This document shows positions 1-7,701 of a stretch of 35,837 nucleotides of DNA, in pieces. The notes under the pieces were generated by a model that did not search any database, had not been told where the DNA came from, and saw only the letters and a list, made by a program, of their open reading frames with translations. Origin of the DNA: Candidatus Peribacteria bacterium (GTDB lineage: Bacteria; Patescibacteriota; Gracilibacteria; Peribacterales; Peribacteraceae); assembly GCA_009691305.1 (NCBI GenBank), contig SICS01000011.1, positions 1-35,837 on the forward strand, written 5' to 3'. Position numbers and translations under genes: made by a program. The stretch's first letter is position 1, and each line of letters opens with the position of its first letter.

Positions 1-644
1 TGAGGTGTGCCCAATATATCGACGTAGGCATGGGGAAACAGCCTCCTGTAATTGGGGATATTATAGATCCAGGAGCTTCCGCGAACTCGTTCCGCCTCCG
101 GGTGCTTCTTCTTAATTTCTGCAAACATGGATTTCAATTCCGCTACTCGAGCTCCCAATCGCTCGTCGCTGAGTGGGCCTTTTTCGTGACGATCATTGTT
201 TTCAAAATGGATGTTGATGGCCTTGTCTGTTTCATCGTAGCTGTAACTGAAACAATTCTCGGTTGGCGTATCGGGTGTTGGCCGCCGGATCATTGCTAGC
301 GCTGCAGTGACAAGTTGTTCATCATTGCCGATGTGCGAGAGAAATTCCTGCCATTGAGGATTCGTATCGTCCAACTCATTGCGCTCATCAAGGGGTATGC
401 CGGACCGGCGATAGATACCGGTGAAGAGCAGCAATGCCTTTGCGAATGATATGTCGTCTACTCGAGCTGCTTCCCTAGCGAACTGGATCTGCAATGTAAT
501 AAATTCTTTTTCAAACTCTCGTTTCTCGGCTTCGGACTGCAGCAGAACTTGCCTGATTTTGTCGCTGCTGATGCCTAGCCGTGCAGGCGATTCACCAGAA
601 GATTGATGCTCGTTTTCCGGAGTGAGAGGAGCTTCCAGGGGCAT
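1..644 (-). CDS. hypothetical protein, 3' end outside window
   Basis: An open minus-strand frame runs from ATG at 644 off the left edge (214 codons visible, no stop). I do not recognise the family. The visible part is soluble, acidic and charged, with no membrane segment. An N-terminal region rich in E/S/P (about residues 1-20) precedes a probable helix (residues 25-60, many Q/E/R). A segment near residues 190-205 reads RGSSWIYNIPNYRRLFP, which looks like a conserved motif. An alternative ATG at 659 overlaps the TATAAT hexamer at 658-663. Transcription from that -10 would begin downstream of 659, so 644 is the better start and would give a very short leader. It is the last gene of the minus-strand run that follows fbp, but it has its own promoter. 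Confidence 0.6.
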   Translation of the reverse strand, partial: MPLEAPLTPENEHQSSGESPARLGISSDKIRQVLLQSEAEKREFEKEFITLQIQFAREAARVDDISFAKALLLFTGIYRRSGIPLDERNELDDTNPQWQEFLSHIGNDEQLVTAALAMIRRPTPDTPTENCFSYSYDETDKAINIHFENNDRHEKGPLSDERLGARVAELKSMFAEIKKKHPEAERVRGSSWIYNIPNYRRLFPHAYVDILGTP

Positions 645-657
645 ATGTTTATATTTC

Positions 658-663
658 ATTATA
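658..663 (-). promoter_or_regulatory. -10 box TATAAT for the leftmost gene
   Basis: A perfect TATAAT on the minus strand ends 13 nt before the ATG at 644. No clear -35 is visible 16-18 nt upstream. The likely leader is only about 6 nt. Confidence 0.45.
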
Positions 664-762
664 CCATACTATTGTCTTTATGTCTTGGAAAGGCGGGTGG
701 GACTAGAGCGCTCTTTCTGGGCGCATTTTATAAGTTTCTGCGGCCAGAAAGGCCGCGCTGTG

Positions 763-1686
763 TTACTTCAATAATTTGCACACCCTCTCCACCTCCTTCG
801 TCGACCCGATGATGATCGCGGTTCGCTGATCGATATCGGTGATCTTCTTTTCCAGAATCTCCATCTTCCCATCGGACGCTGCACCCCCTGCGTGCGTGAT
901 CAGATACGCAAATGGTCCGCACTCGAAAACGAGCCGCAGCTTCCCATCTGGATATTTGGCGCCAGCAGGGTAGGTGAAAACCCCCTGGCCTTTGCTGAGG
1001 ATGTGATGGATGTCGGCAACCATGCAGCCGGAGTAGCGCAGTGTCATCTTGTCCTTCAGCCACGCATGGAAGACCTCGTGGTAGGGCTTCTCGTCCATGA
1101 TCGACCCGAGGTTGCCCGGCGCGAAGGTCTTCGCCTTCTCCGCGACCGTGAGGTTCTCGCGGAGCAACACAAATTCCCCGTCGTCACTCAGGATGAACTC
1201 ATGGACGCCGTGGCCGGTGGAACAGACGAGGAGTGTGCGGGGGCCGTAGAGGAGGTAGAGCGCCGCGACCTGTTCCTTCGGCTTCTTCCCGATCAACGCA
1301 TTGCCTCTATAAATGCCGAAGATGGATCCTACCGCGAAGTTCACATCGACCAACGAAGAACCGTCCAGCGGGTCATACACGACCGAGTAGGGGGCGTCGG
1401 ACGAGAGTTCGATGACGTCTTTCTGTTCCTCGGAGATGTAGCTGGCAACGAGTCCACTCTGCTTCAAGTGTTTCTGGATGATGTCGTCGCTGACGACGTC
1501 GAGCTTCACCTGCTCTTCGCCAAATTGGTTCTGCGTCCCGGCGAGACCTGTATCGGTGTGCCGAAGCGACTTCTGGATCTCTTTGCCTGCCTCCGCGATA
1601 CAGAGGATCAGGTCCCGGAGCTCATCGGGCGCTTTCCCCGTCTGTGAGAGATGCTCGTTGAGGAAAGGACGGGCAGCTGAAGCCAT
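763..1686 (-). CDS. fbp: class I fructose-1,6-bisphosphatase
   Basis: Cytosolic enzyme that hydrolyses fructose-1,6-bisphosphate to fructose-6-phosphate, the committed step of gluconeogenesis. The 307-residue product has the class I signature YDPLDGSS at residues 104-111. An upstream SEE metal-ligand motif lies at 85-87, and YSGCMVADIH and GKLRLVFECGPFAYL follow in the family order. Length is close to the usual 310-340. ATG at 1686 is preferred over an in-frame TTG at 1692, because a TATAGT hexamer lies 8 nt upstream (1695-1700), the spacing seen for many genes here. It follows gap on the same strand with an 80-nt spacer that carries two strong hairpins, so transcription is probably independent. 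Pairing with a GapB-like gap supports a gluconeogenic role. Confidence 0.95.
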   Translation of the reverse strand: MASAARPFLNEHLSQTGKAPDELRDLILCIAEAGKEIQKSLRHTDTGLAGTQNQFGEEQVKLDVVSDDIIQKHLKQSGLVASYISEEQKDVIELSSDAPYSVVYDPLDGSSLVDVNFAVGSIFGIYRGNALIGKKPKEQVAALYLLYGPRTLLVCSTGHGVHEFILSDDGEFVLLRENLTVAEKAKTFAPGNLGSIMDEKPYHEVFHAWLKDKMTLRYSGCMVADIHHILSKGQGVFTYPAGAKYPDGKLRLVFECGPFAYLITHAGGAASDGKMEILEKKITDIDQRTAIIIGSTKEVERVCKLLK

Positions 1687-1709
1687 ACGCAAGAACTATA
1701 TCATATACA

Positions 1710-1757
1710 TAGGCGCGGGTCTTCGACCCGCGTACGCACGCCGAAGGCGTGCGCCTA
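1710..1757. repeat. twin-hairpin REP-like element
   Basis: TAGGCG (1710-1715) pairs with CGCCTA (1752-1757) and encloses two perfect 7-bp hairpins: GCGGGTC-TTC-GACCCGC and GCACGCC-GAA-GGCGTGC. It fills the gap-fbp spacer. The core GGTCTTCGACC recurs as part of a related hairpin at 30897-30917 (there with a T in the stem centre). Confidence 0.7.
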
Positions 1758-1765
1758 AGGGGTCA

Positions 1766-2782
1766 TTAGAGTAGCGCCCCCAGCTTCAGCGTCATCTCCG
1801 TCACCCGCATCGCGTACCCCCATTCATTGTCGTACCAACTGAGCAGCTGAACCGCCTTGCCGTCGACAACCTTCGTCGAGGGAGCATCGATGACGGACGA
1901 GTGTGGATCTGTTTGGAAGTCGATCGAGACGCACTGGTCATGCGAGACCGAGAGCACGCCTTCCATTGCAGGATCTTTTGCCGCGGCTTCCAGCACCTGC
2001 AGCACTTCCTTCTCGCTCGTATCCTTCTTGAGCGTGAACGCCATGTACGCGCAGCTCACAGTCGGCACAGGCACGCGGAAGGCCATGCCGTCGATTTTGC
2101 CTTTCAGATGGGGAAAGATCTTGGTGCACGCCTTTACGGCTCCGGTCTTGGTGGGGATCACCGAAAGCGTTGCTGCACGCGCGCGCCGCAGCTCACCTTC
2201 TTCCTCGGGTTTGTTATCGAGCAGATTCTGCGTTGCGGTGTACGCGTGGACGGATCCCACGAGCAGCGTGTGAATCCCGTAGGCCTTATCAATCACTTTA
2301 ATCACCGGTGCGATGCAATTGGTGGTGCACGAAGCGTTACTGATGATATGCATGTCCTTGGTCATGTCGTGGTCATTCACGCCTTTCACGAACATCGGGA
2401 TGTCATCCTTGGTCGGTGCGGTGACGATCACTTTTTTCGCGCCGGCTTTCAGGTGAGCGGAAACCTCCTCGTACGTTTCAAAGTGCCCCGTCGCTTCCAC
2501 GACGATGTCGACGCCCAGTTCCTTCCACGGACACTTGGCGGGATCGCGCTCCTTCACCACGCGGACTTCCTTTCCGTTTACGGTGAAGTGCTCGCCGTTT
2601 ACCTTCACGTCCCCACCAAAGCGGCCATGCAACGAATCGTAGCGGAGGAGATATGCGCGCACGTCCGCAGACGATGACGCATTCACCCCAACGACTTCCA
2701 CTTGCCCAGCGTAATCCTGCACAAATTGGCGGTGCACGTTGCGCCCGATGCGCCCGTACCCGTTGATTGCAACTTTCAACAT
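1766..2782 (-). CDS. gap: glyceraldehyde-3-phosphate dehydrogenase, GapB-like cofactor site
   Basis: Interconverts glyceraldehyde-3-phosphate and 1,3-bisphosphoglycerate in central carbon metabolism. The 338 residues start with the Rossmann motif NGYGRIGR (7-14). The catalytic cysteine is C152 in SNASCTTNC, and the substrate-binding stretch IPTKTGAVKA and C-terminal WYDNEWGYAMR are all present. After the second beta strand the sequence is VNASSS (33-38) rather than the VND typical of NAD-specific enzymes. Bacillus GapB, which prefers NADP and works in gluconeogenesis, also has NAS there. That is the basis for suggesting NADP preference. A TAATCA hexamer (2790-2795) lies 7 nt before the ATG. 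It follows mraY and precedes fbp, each separated by a hairpin-containing spacer. Confidence 0.95.
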   Translation of the reverse strand: MLKVAINGYGRIGRNVHRQFVQDYAGQVEVVGVNASSSADVRAYLLRYDSLHGRFGGDVKVNGEHFTVNGKEVRVVKERDPAKCPWKELGVDIVVEATGHFETYEEVSAHLKAGAKKVIVTAPTKDDIPMFVKGVNDHDMTKDMHIISNASCTTNCIAPVIKVIDKAYGIHTLLVGSVHAYTATQNLLDNKPEEEGELRRARAATLSVIPTKTGAVKACTKIFPHLKGKIDGMAFRVPVPTVSCAYMAFTLKKDTSEKEVLQVLEAAAKDPAMEGVLSVSHDQCVSIDFQTDPHSSVIDAPSTKVVDGKAVQLLSWYDNEWGYAMRVTEMTLKLGALL

Positions 2783-2789
2783 GGCCTCA

Positions 2790-2866
2790 TGATTAAGGAT
2801 TCAGGTCTGAAAAACAAGGCTCAGGACACATTCCTTCTGCCTTGTTTTTGATCCTCAGACCTTACC
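2790..2866. repeat. inverted-repeat spacer between mraY and gap
   Basis: AAAAACAAGGC and its complement GCCTTGTTTTT form an 11-bp stem with an 18-nt loop. Flanking GGTCTGA/TCAGACC extends the arms with bulges. In the minus direction the right arm ends in a T run, so it may terminate mraY transcription. It resembles the spacer at 25880-25942 in sequence and arrangement. Confidence 0.65.
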
Positions 2867-2867
2867 T

Positions 2868-4187
2868 TCATCGGGTGTAAATCCCGATGATGACTCCAAG
2901 AACCGCACAGAAGGCTCCAATGATCCACAATCTCATCGTCACTTTGCTCTCGCCCCACTCCAAAGCCTCGAAATGGTGGTGGATGGGGGCGGCGCGGAAG
3001 ACCTTCTTGCCGCCGCGCAGTTTCTTGCTCGTCAGCTGAATGATGACGGAGAGCATTTCGATCACGAACACGAACCCGATCAATGGTAGCAGGATGACTT
3101 GGTTTGTCATGAGTGCGATCACGCCAAGCGTACCTCCGAGTGCGAGCGAGCCGGTGTCACCCATAAAGAAAAGCGCGGGCGGGACGTTGTGCCAGAGGAA
3201 CGCCGCGACCGCGGCGCTGGCGATCGCGCAGAACGCAGCGAGGACCGTGAGGCCACTCAGGAACGCCAGTGCGGCGAACGACCCGAACGCGATCACGAGC
3301 AATCCGCCTGCCAGGCCATCCAGCCCATCGGTCACGTTGACCGCGTTGGCCGTGCCGATGATGACGAACATCGCGAAGGGGAGGTACCACCAGCCCAGCA
3401 CGAACTCTCCATGAAAGGGGACATCGATCGTGTTGTAGCCGTTCTTGAAATAGAACCATCCCGCCGCGATGAAGCTGAGCAGGAGAAGCGATGTGATCTT
3501 CGGCAGGACACCCAGGCCGCGCTTCTTGCCTTCGCGCATCACGAAGCGGCGGAGGATGTCATCGACCACCGCGCCGCTGAAGCCGAGGAAGAGCAATGCG
3601 ATGAGGAGTAGGGCAAAGAGGACGGTGATCCCAATCACACCAGAATCGACGCGACCGGCGAACGGAACCATCAGCAACGCGTGGAGGGAACCCGACCACA
3701 GGGCGACCGCAAGACCGACGGCGACGCTGCAGATCGCGGCGATGAACCAGGTGCGGATCTTCGGTAACAGGCGGTTCCACTGCTCCTCGTTGGCACCGAC
3801 GATGTTGAGGTAATCGTCGATTGCGCCGAGCACACCGAGGGAAATGAGCGTGAAGAGGGGAATGTAGACCTGTCCGCGTTGCAGCAGCGAATTCTCGACG
3901 AACCCCAGGTACGAAAGGAGGCGCGAGAAGCCAATCGTCAGCACAATCGAGCCCCACATCAAAATGCCGCCCATCGTGGGCGTGCCGAACTTCTTCTCGT
4001 GGTATTTGCGGAAAATGGTTGCCTCACGCCCGTCGACCGTCTCCACGCGCAGCTGTTTCCCCAGCTTATTGCGGCGCAGAAACGAGATGAAACCCGGTGT
4101 CAGCGCCAACCCAATGACGAACGCGACAAACGCATAGCCGAGGATCGCGAGCAACGAGAGGTCTGGACGTGGGGGGAGGATGGGCAT
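2868..4187 (-). CDS. mraY: phospho-N-acetylmuramoyl-pentapeptide transferase, extended
   Basis: Integral membrane enzyme that makes lipid I from UDP-MurNAc-pentapeptide and undecaprenyl phosphate. Recognised by PTMGG (70-74), the loop GAIDDYLNIV (D124, D125), NAVNVTDGLDGL (281-292, with the metal-binding aspartate D287), FMGDTGSLALGG (341-352) and PIHHHFE (401-407). At 439 residues it is about 80 longer than usual. The excess lies between residues 150 and 245, where a second aspartate pair (D209, D210) is followed by ILRRFVMREGKKRGLG. That is closer to the usual MraY DD loop than the first copy is. This suggests duplication of a helix-loop-helix unit. The -10-like TAATCA (4195-4200) lies 7 nt before the ATG, inside one arm of the dnaB-mraY inverted repeat. 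Confidence 0.93.
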   Translation of the reverse strand: MPILPPRPDLSLLAILGYAFVAFVIGLALTPGFISFLRRNKLGKQLRVETVDGREATIFRKYHEKKFGTPTMGGILMWGSIVLTIGFSRLLSYLGFVENSLLQRGQVYIPLFTLISLGVLGAIDDYLNIVGANEEQWNRLLPKIRTWFIAAICSVAVGLAVALWSGSLHALLMVPFAGRVDSGVIGITVLFALLLIALLFLGFSGAVVDDILRRFVMREGKKRGLGVLPKITSLLLLSFIAAGWFYFKNGYNTIDVPFHGEFVLGWWYLPFAMFVIIGTANAVNVTDGLDGLAGGLLVIAFGSFAALAFLSGLTVLAAFCAIASAAVAAFLWHNVPPALFFMGDTGSLALGGTLGVIALMTNQVILLPLIGFVFVIEMLSVIIQLTSKKLRGGKKVFRAAPIHHHFEALEWGESKVTMRLWIIGAFCAVLGVIIGIYTR

Positions 4188-4195
4188 AGTCGAGT

Positions 4196-4278
4196 GATTA
4201 GAGATTAGAGATTAGGGACTAGGACAGATCGAACCATCCTACTCTATCCCTAATATTCTAATACTCTAATACCTAATC
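4196..4278. repeat. ATTAGAG-word inverted repeat, dnaB-mraY spacer
   Basis: The left arm (4196-4224) is tandem GATTAGA words. The right arm (4238-4278) is the imperfect complement. The dnaB stop codon (4273-4275) lies in one arm and the mraY -10 hexamer in the other. It is much richer in A/T than the flanking genes. Confidence 0.7.
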
Positions 4279-5655
4279 ATCTATGTCCGGCTTCGAGTGG
4301 GACTTGTCGACATCGTAGAACCGCATCTGCTCTTTCTTGAACAGCAGTTCGACGCGACCGGTCGGGCCGTTGCGGTGCTTGCGGATGTAGAGATCGGTCA
4401 TGCCGGGGCGGTCGCTGTCCTCTTCGTAGTAGTCTTCGCGGTACATCATCAGCACGACGTCGGCGTCCTGTTCGATGGAACCCGAATCGCGGAGGTCGGA
4501 GAGCTGCGGGATATTGCCGGGACGGCTTTCGACCGCGCGGGAGAGCTGCGACAGCGCGATGATGGGGACGTGCAGCTCGCGCCCGATCTGCTTGAGCGAG
4601 CGGGAGATTTCGGAGATTTCCTGTACGCGGTTGCCGGCGTAGCTGTTATTGCCGGTGCTCATCAGCTGGAGGTAGTCGATGATGAGAAGGTCGAGGCCGT
4701 GCTCCATTTGGAGGCGGCGGGCCTTGGCGCGAAGTTCCGGCATGGACGACGCGACGGAGTCGTCGATGAAGATATTCGCCTTGTTGAGCTCGTCCATGAT
4801 GGGACCCATGTTTTGGAAGTCGCTGTCGTCAAGTTTGCCACGTTGGAGCTTCCACGAGTCAACGCCCAGCATGGACGCAAACAAGCGGTCGACCAGCTGC
4901 TCTTTGCTCATTTCCAACGAGAAGATGCCGACGCTCTTGTGGAAGCGGATTCCGGCGTTCTGGGCGATGTTGAGGGCAAGGGCGGTTTTTCCCATGCTGG
5001 GGCGGCCGGCGATGATGATAAGGTCGGCCGGCTGCAGACCCGAGAGCTTGTGGTCGAGCGCCAGGAACCCGGTAGGCACGCCTTTGACCGCGCTGTCATC
5101 CTTGGCTTCGTGCAGCTCGGAGAATTTTTCGTACCGCGCATCGAGCACGTCGCGGATGTGGATGAACTTGTCCTTGAGGAAGGTGTTCGTGATGTTGAAG
5201 ATCGTTTTTTCGACCGCATCGAGAAGTTCCGCGATCGGCTTGTCCTCTTCGTACCCGAATCCCGCGATCCGCTGACCCGCTTCGATGATGCGGCGATGGA
5301 CGGCCTTGGTCTTCACGATCTGGCCGTACTGATAGATATGCGATGAGGTGGGGACGGAGGACGCGAGCTGCGCGAGGAACGCGCTGCCGCCGATCTCCTG
5401 CACTTTTTTGCTATCGGCGAGCTTCGCGCTCACCGTCACGAAGTCGACGGGCTCATGGCCTTGATACAGTTCCCAGATCGCCTGGTAGACGAGCCGGTGG
5501 GTGGGGTCGTAGAAATCTTCCGCCTTCAGCAGGTCACTCACCTTGATGATCGCCTCCGGGTCGAGCAGCAGTGCCCCGAGCACTGTGCGCTCTGCTTCCA
5601 ACGAGTGCGGTTGTCCTTCGACGAGCCGGTTCTGGGGGGCAACTGCAGTGGGCAT
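4273..5655 (-). CDS. dnaB: replicative DNA helicase DnaB
   Basis: Hexameric 5'-3' helicase that unwinds DNA at the replication fork and recruits primase. The 460-residue length is normal. The N-terminal domain (about 15-120) begins HSLEAERTVLGALLLDPEAI. The RecA-like C-terminal domain has Walker A GRPSMGKT (217-224), Walker B LLIIDYLQLM (323-332), the LSQLSRAVE sensor and the LRDSGSIEQDADVV arginine-finger region. No intein or insertion is seen. The start is ATG at 5655, preceded by a tract of three to four CACTTTT-like words with no Shine-Dalgarno site and only a weak -10. It is upstream of mraY on the same strand, separated by an inverted-repeat spacer. Confidence 0.96.
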   Translation of the reverse strand: MPTAVAPQNRLVEGQPHSLEAERTVLGALLLDPEAIIKVSDLLKAEDFYDPTHRLVYQAIWELYQGHEPVDFVTVSAKLADSKKVQEIGGSAFLAQLASSVPTSSHIYQYGQIVKTKAVHRRIIEAGQRIAGFGYEEDKPIAELLDAVEKTIFNITNTFLKDKFIHIRDVLDARYEKFSELHEAKDDSAVKGVPTGFLALDHKLSGLQPADLIIIAGRPSMGKTALALNIAQNAGIRFHKSVGIFSLEMSKEQLVDRLFASMLGVDSWKLQRGKLDDSDFQNMGPIMDELNKANIFIDDSVASSMPELRAKARRLQMEHGLDLLIIDYLQLMSTGNNSYAGNRVQEISEISRSLKQIGRELHVPIIALSQLSRAVESRPGNIPQLSDLRDSGSIEQDADVVLMMYREDYYEEDSDRPGMTDLYIRKHRNGPTGRVELLFKKEQMRFYDVDKSHSKPDIDD

Positions 5656-5807
5656 TGAAGAGTGAAAATGAAAAGTGAAAAGTGAAAAATTGCTGTCTAC
5701 GTGAAGTCTAGGCCGGAAAAATAATCCGTGAAAGAAAACGGACTGGTTAGTCGGCGGGAAGTTGACAGAATGAGAGGAGTTATTGTGGATTCAGTGTGGA
5801 AAGTCTT
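5656..5807. other. dnaB upstream region
   Basis: Contains tandem TTTTCAC words (minus strand) directly before dnaB and a short TCCGT/ACGGA hairpin near 5727-5745. No gene is seen and I cannot place a convincing promoter. Confidence 0.35.
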
Positions 5808-6323
5808 TCAAGCAGCCTCCGGATACTCTCTTACATAGCGAAGAAGAGCGAAAGCGCTCGACATTCTCGGAGAGGGACTCTCAAGAATTCGCTTGATTGC
5901 TTCCTCAAGGCCAAGCTCATGAACTTCAATCATTTCATCCTCATCCTGGGGGAGCGGGTCCCGAAGGAGATCAGATGCGATAAAGAAATGGCTCACGGGC
6001 ACGTAGGTTTCCGAATGCACCATGGAACACCAGTGCTTCATCGACTTTGCGCGAAAGCCCGTCTCTTCCTGTAGCTCGCGTTGTGCTGCAGCAAGTGGGT
6101 CATTTTCCTTATCAATTTTCCCACTGGGAATCATCCAGACCCATGTTTTGTTGAAAGCGCGGAATTCACGAAGAACCAGGACGGTCTTGGGGGTAGGAAA
6201 TGCAAGGATATGGCATGTATCGAAGTGATATCCGCGCTCCGTCGTTTTCGTGCGGCCATCCGGTAAAGACGCTGTCTCTCTCACAATCTTCCACTTGCCG
6301 TCGCTGTAGAGCTCTTCTGACAT
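5808..6323 (-). CDS. NUDIX hydrolase, ADP-ribose pyrophosphatase-like
   Basis: Small cytosolic hydrolase of nucleoside diphosphates linked to another moiety. The 171-residue product carries a Nudix box starting at GKIDKE and ending RELQEETGF, with the catalytic REL-EE core intact. The usual glutamate at box position 7 is asparagine (GKIDKEN). The flanking order (substrate strands VLVLREFRAF and WMIPSG before the box, EIHELG-like strand after it) fits ADP-ribose pyrophosphatases, but the substrate cannot be read from sequence. It lies 57 nt downstream of recA on the same strand. A TACGCT hexamer at 6331-6336 sits 7 nt before the ATG and overlaps an arm of a 9-bp hairpin. Confidence 0.88.
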   Translation of the reverse strand: MSEELYSDGKWKIVRETASLPDGRTKTTERGYHFDTCHILAFPTPKTVLVLREFRAFNKTWVWMIPSGKIDKENDPLAAAQRELQEETGFRAKSMKHWCSMVHSETYVPVSHFFIASDLLRDPLPQDEDEMIEVHELGLEEAIKRILESPSPRMSSAFALLRYVREYPEAA

Positions 6324-6333
6324 CGCACAAAGC

Positions 6334-6361
6334 GTAGCGGAGACGTCGACGACTCCGCTAC
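6334..6361. repeat. 9-bp inverted repeat in recA-NUDIX spacer
   Basis: GTAGCGGAG (6334-6342) and CTCCGCTAC (6353-6361) flank a 10-nt loop. The structure lies between the recA stop and the NUDIX start and overlaps the NUDIX -10 hexamer. Confidence 0.6.
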
Positions 6362-6380
6362 GGCAATGCTTGACGCATAA

Positions 6381-7514
6381 TCAGATGGAAACCGACGCCT
6401 CCCGGATCTGCTTATCAATCTGTGCGCTGAGCTTGGGGTTCTGGACGAGAAAGAGGCGAGCCTGGTCGCGGCCCTGACCAATGGTCTCCTCACCCATACG
6501 GAAGAATGCGCCGGCCTTCTCCAGGACGCCGTATTTCACGCCGAGGTCGAGGAGTTCGCCTTCTCTGCTGATACCAGAGGCGTAGATGACATCGAATTCC
6601 GCCTGGCGGAACGGGGGAGCGACTTTGTTCTTCACCACTTTCACGCGGGTGCGGCTGCCGATGACCTCCTGGTCCGCAGCATTGGTAGGACCCTCACCTT
6701 TTTCACCCTTCTCGATGATCTTATCGATCCGGCGGACGTCGAGACGCAGCGAGCAGTAGAACTTGAGGGCATTGCCACCCGCCGTCGTCTCGGGATTGCC
6801 GAACATCACGCCGATCTTCATGCGCAGCTGGTTGATGAAGATGACCGTGCAGTTGGTCTTGCCGACGACGGAGGTCAATTTCCGCAGTGCTTGGCTCATC
6901 AGGCGGGCCTGAAGGCCCATGTGGGCATCGCCCATATCGCCGTCAATTTCCGCCTGGGGCGTTAATGCCGCCACGGAATCCACCACGATGATATCCACGG
7001 CAGCAGAGCGGACAAGTGTTTCGACGATCTCCAAAGCCTGCTCGCCGCTATCAGGCTGCGAGACGAGGAGGGTATCGATATCAACGCCGATTTTCTTGGC
7101 GTACTGGACATCCAACGCGTGCTCTGCGTCGATAAATGCCGCGCGGCCGCCATTTTTCTGCACCTGCGCAACGCTGTGAAGGGCTAGGGTCGTCTTGCCG
7201 GAGGATTCCGGACCGTAGATCTCGACGATGCGCCCTTTGGGCATCCCGCCACCAAGAGCGATATCGAGGCCGATGGACCCGGTCGAGAAACGTTCAATGT
7301 GCATGCTGGAGGTGTCGCCCATCTGGAGGATCGCGCCCTCACCGTATTTCTTTTTGATCGAACTGAGTGCTTCCTTGATGGATTCGGATTTCACGGCGGC
7401 AGCATCAGCCTTCGCGGAAGTGGATCCGGCCTTACCCTGGCCGGCAGAGGACGCTTTCGCGGCAATCGTTTTTGCTGTGTCCATAATAGAAGTGGTGGAA
7501 GAAGACTTCGTCAT
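6381..7514 (-). CDS. recA: recombinase RecA
   Basis: ATP-dependent strand-exchange protein for recombinational repair, and co-protease for LexA where that system exists. From ATG at 7514 it is 377 residues. Walker A is GPESSGKTT (101-109). The L2-flanking [15 protein letters not shown] and the C-terminal [13 protein letters not shown] region are intact. The core starts near residue 44 ([20 protein letters not shown]), so about 43 residues rich in A, S, T and K precede the usual short N-terminal helix. An in-frame ATG at 7484 would shorten this tail to about 33 residues. The open frame extends upstream to 7664 but that part is C- and P-rich and overlaps the putative operators, so I exclude it. 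No Shine-Dalgarno sequence is seen. Confidence 0.97.
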   Translation of the reverse strand: MTKSSSTTSIMDTAKTIAAKASSAGQGKAGSTSAKADAAAVKSESIKEALSSIKKKYGEGAILQMGDTSSMHIERFSTGSIGLDIALGGGMPKGRIVEIYGPESSGKTTLALHSVAQVQKNGGRAAFIDAEHALDVQYAKKIGVDIDTLLVSQPDSGEQALEIVETLVRSAAVDIIVVDSVAALTPQAEIDGDMGDAHMGLQARLMSQALRKLTSVVGKTNCTVIFINQLRMKIGVMFGNPETTAGGNALKFYCSLRLDVRRIDKIIEKGEKGEGPTNAADQEVIGSRTRVKVVKNKVAPPFRQAEFDVIYASGISREGELLDLGVKYGVLEKAGAFFRMGEETIGQGRDQARLFLVQNPKLSAQIDKQIREASVSI

Positions 7515-7572
7515 ACTAGGAGGGGGAAATGGGAGAGGGAAGGAGGCCAAAGAACTTTGATGAGAATGCTTT

Positions 7573-7590
7573 GGTGTACAAAGGTACACT
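7573..7590. promoter_or_regulatory. candidate recA operator 1
   Basis: A perfect GTGTAC-N4-GTACAC palindrome (7574-7589), located 60 nt before the recA ATG and 4 nt downstream of a candidate -10. The GTAC-N4-GTAC core resembles the LexA box described for cyanobacteria, although the flanks differ. Confidence 0.5.
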
Positions 7591-7593
7591 GCA

Positions 7594-7621
7594 AGGCTAC
7601 GCCTACGATAAACGGTGTCAA
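7594..7621 (-). promoter_or_regulatory. candidate recA promoter
   Basis: TTGACA (7616-7621, minus strand), a 16-nt spacer, then TAGCCT (7594-7599). The -10 is weak. Operator 1 would cover the transcription start. Confidence 0.4.
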
Positions 7622-7655
7622 AAGAAAGATCTTGCGGTGAATTCAAAATTGTTAT

Positions 7656-7673
7656 GGTGTACATTCATACACC
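7656..7673. promoter_or_regulatory. candidate recA operator 2
   Basis: A GGTGTA-N6-TACACC perfect inverted repeat. Aligned with operator 1 the pair gives GGTGTACA-N4-TACAC as consensus. The centres are 83 bp apart. Confidence 0.45.
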
Positions 7674-7680
7674 CCTGGAT

Positions 7681-7700
7681 GTTCCACAGGGGTGTGGAAC
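7681..7700. repeat. 20-bp palindromic repeat, copy 1
   Basis: GTTCCACA-GGGG-TGTGGAAC, 1 nt after the stop codon of the lipoprotein gene and upstream of recA. The same 20 bp occur at 8251-8270 (same orientation) and 12917-12936 (opposite orientation). Confidence 0.85.
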
Positions 7701-7701
7701 A

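Noticed and set aside
892-1647. 251-residue plus-strand ORF
   Set aside because: Antisense shadow of fbp; composition is not protein-like and the minus-strand gene has clear family motifs.
4297-5346. 349-residue plus-strand ORF
   Set aside because: Antisense shadow of dnaB, caused by high GC at third positions.
7515-7664. 50-residue upstream extension of RecA
   Set aside because: Crosses the candidate promoter and operators and has P/S/C-rich, non-RecA sequence.
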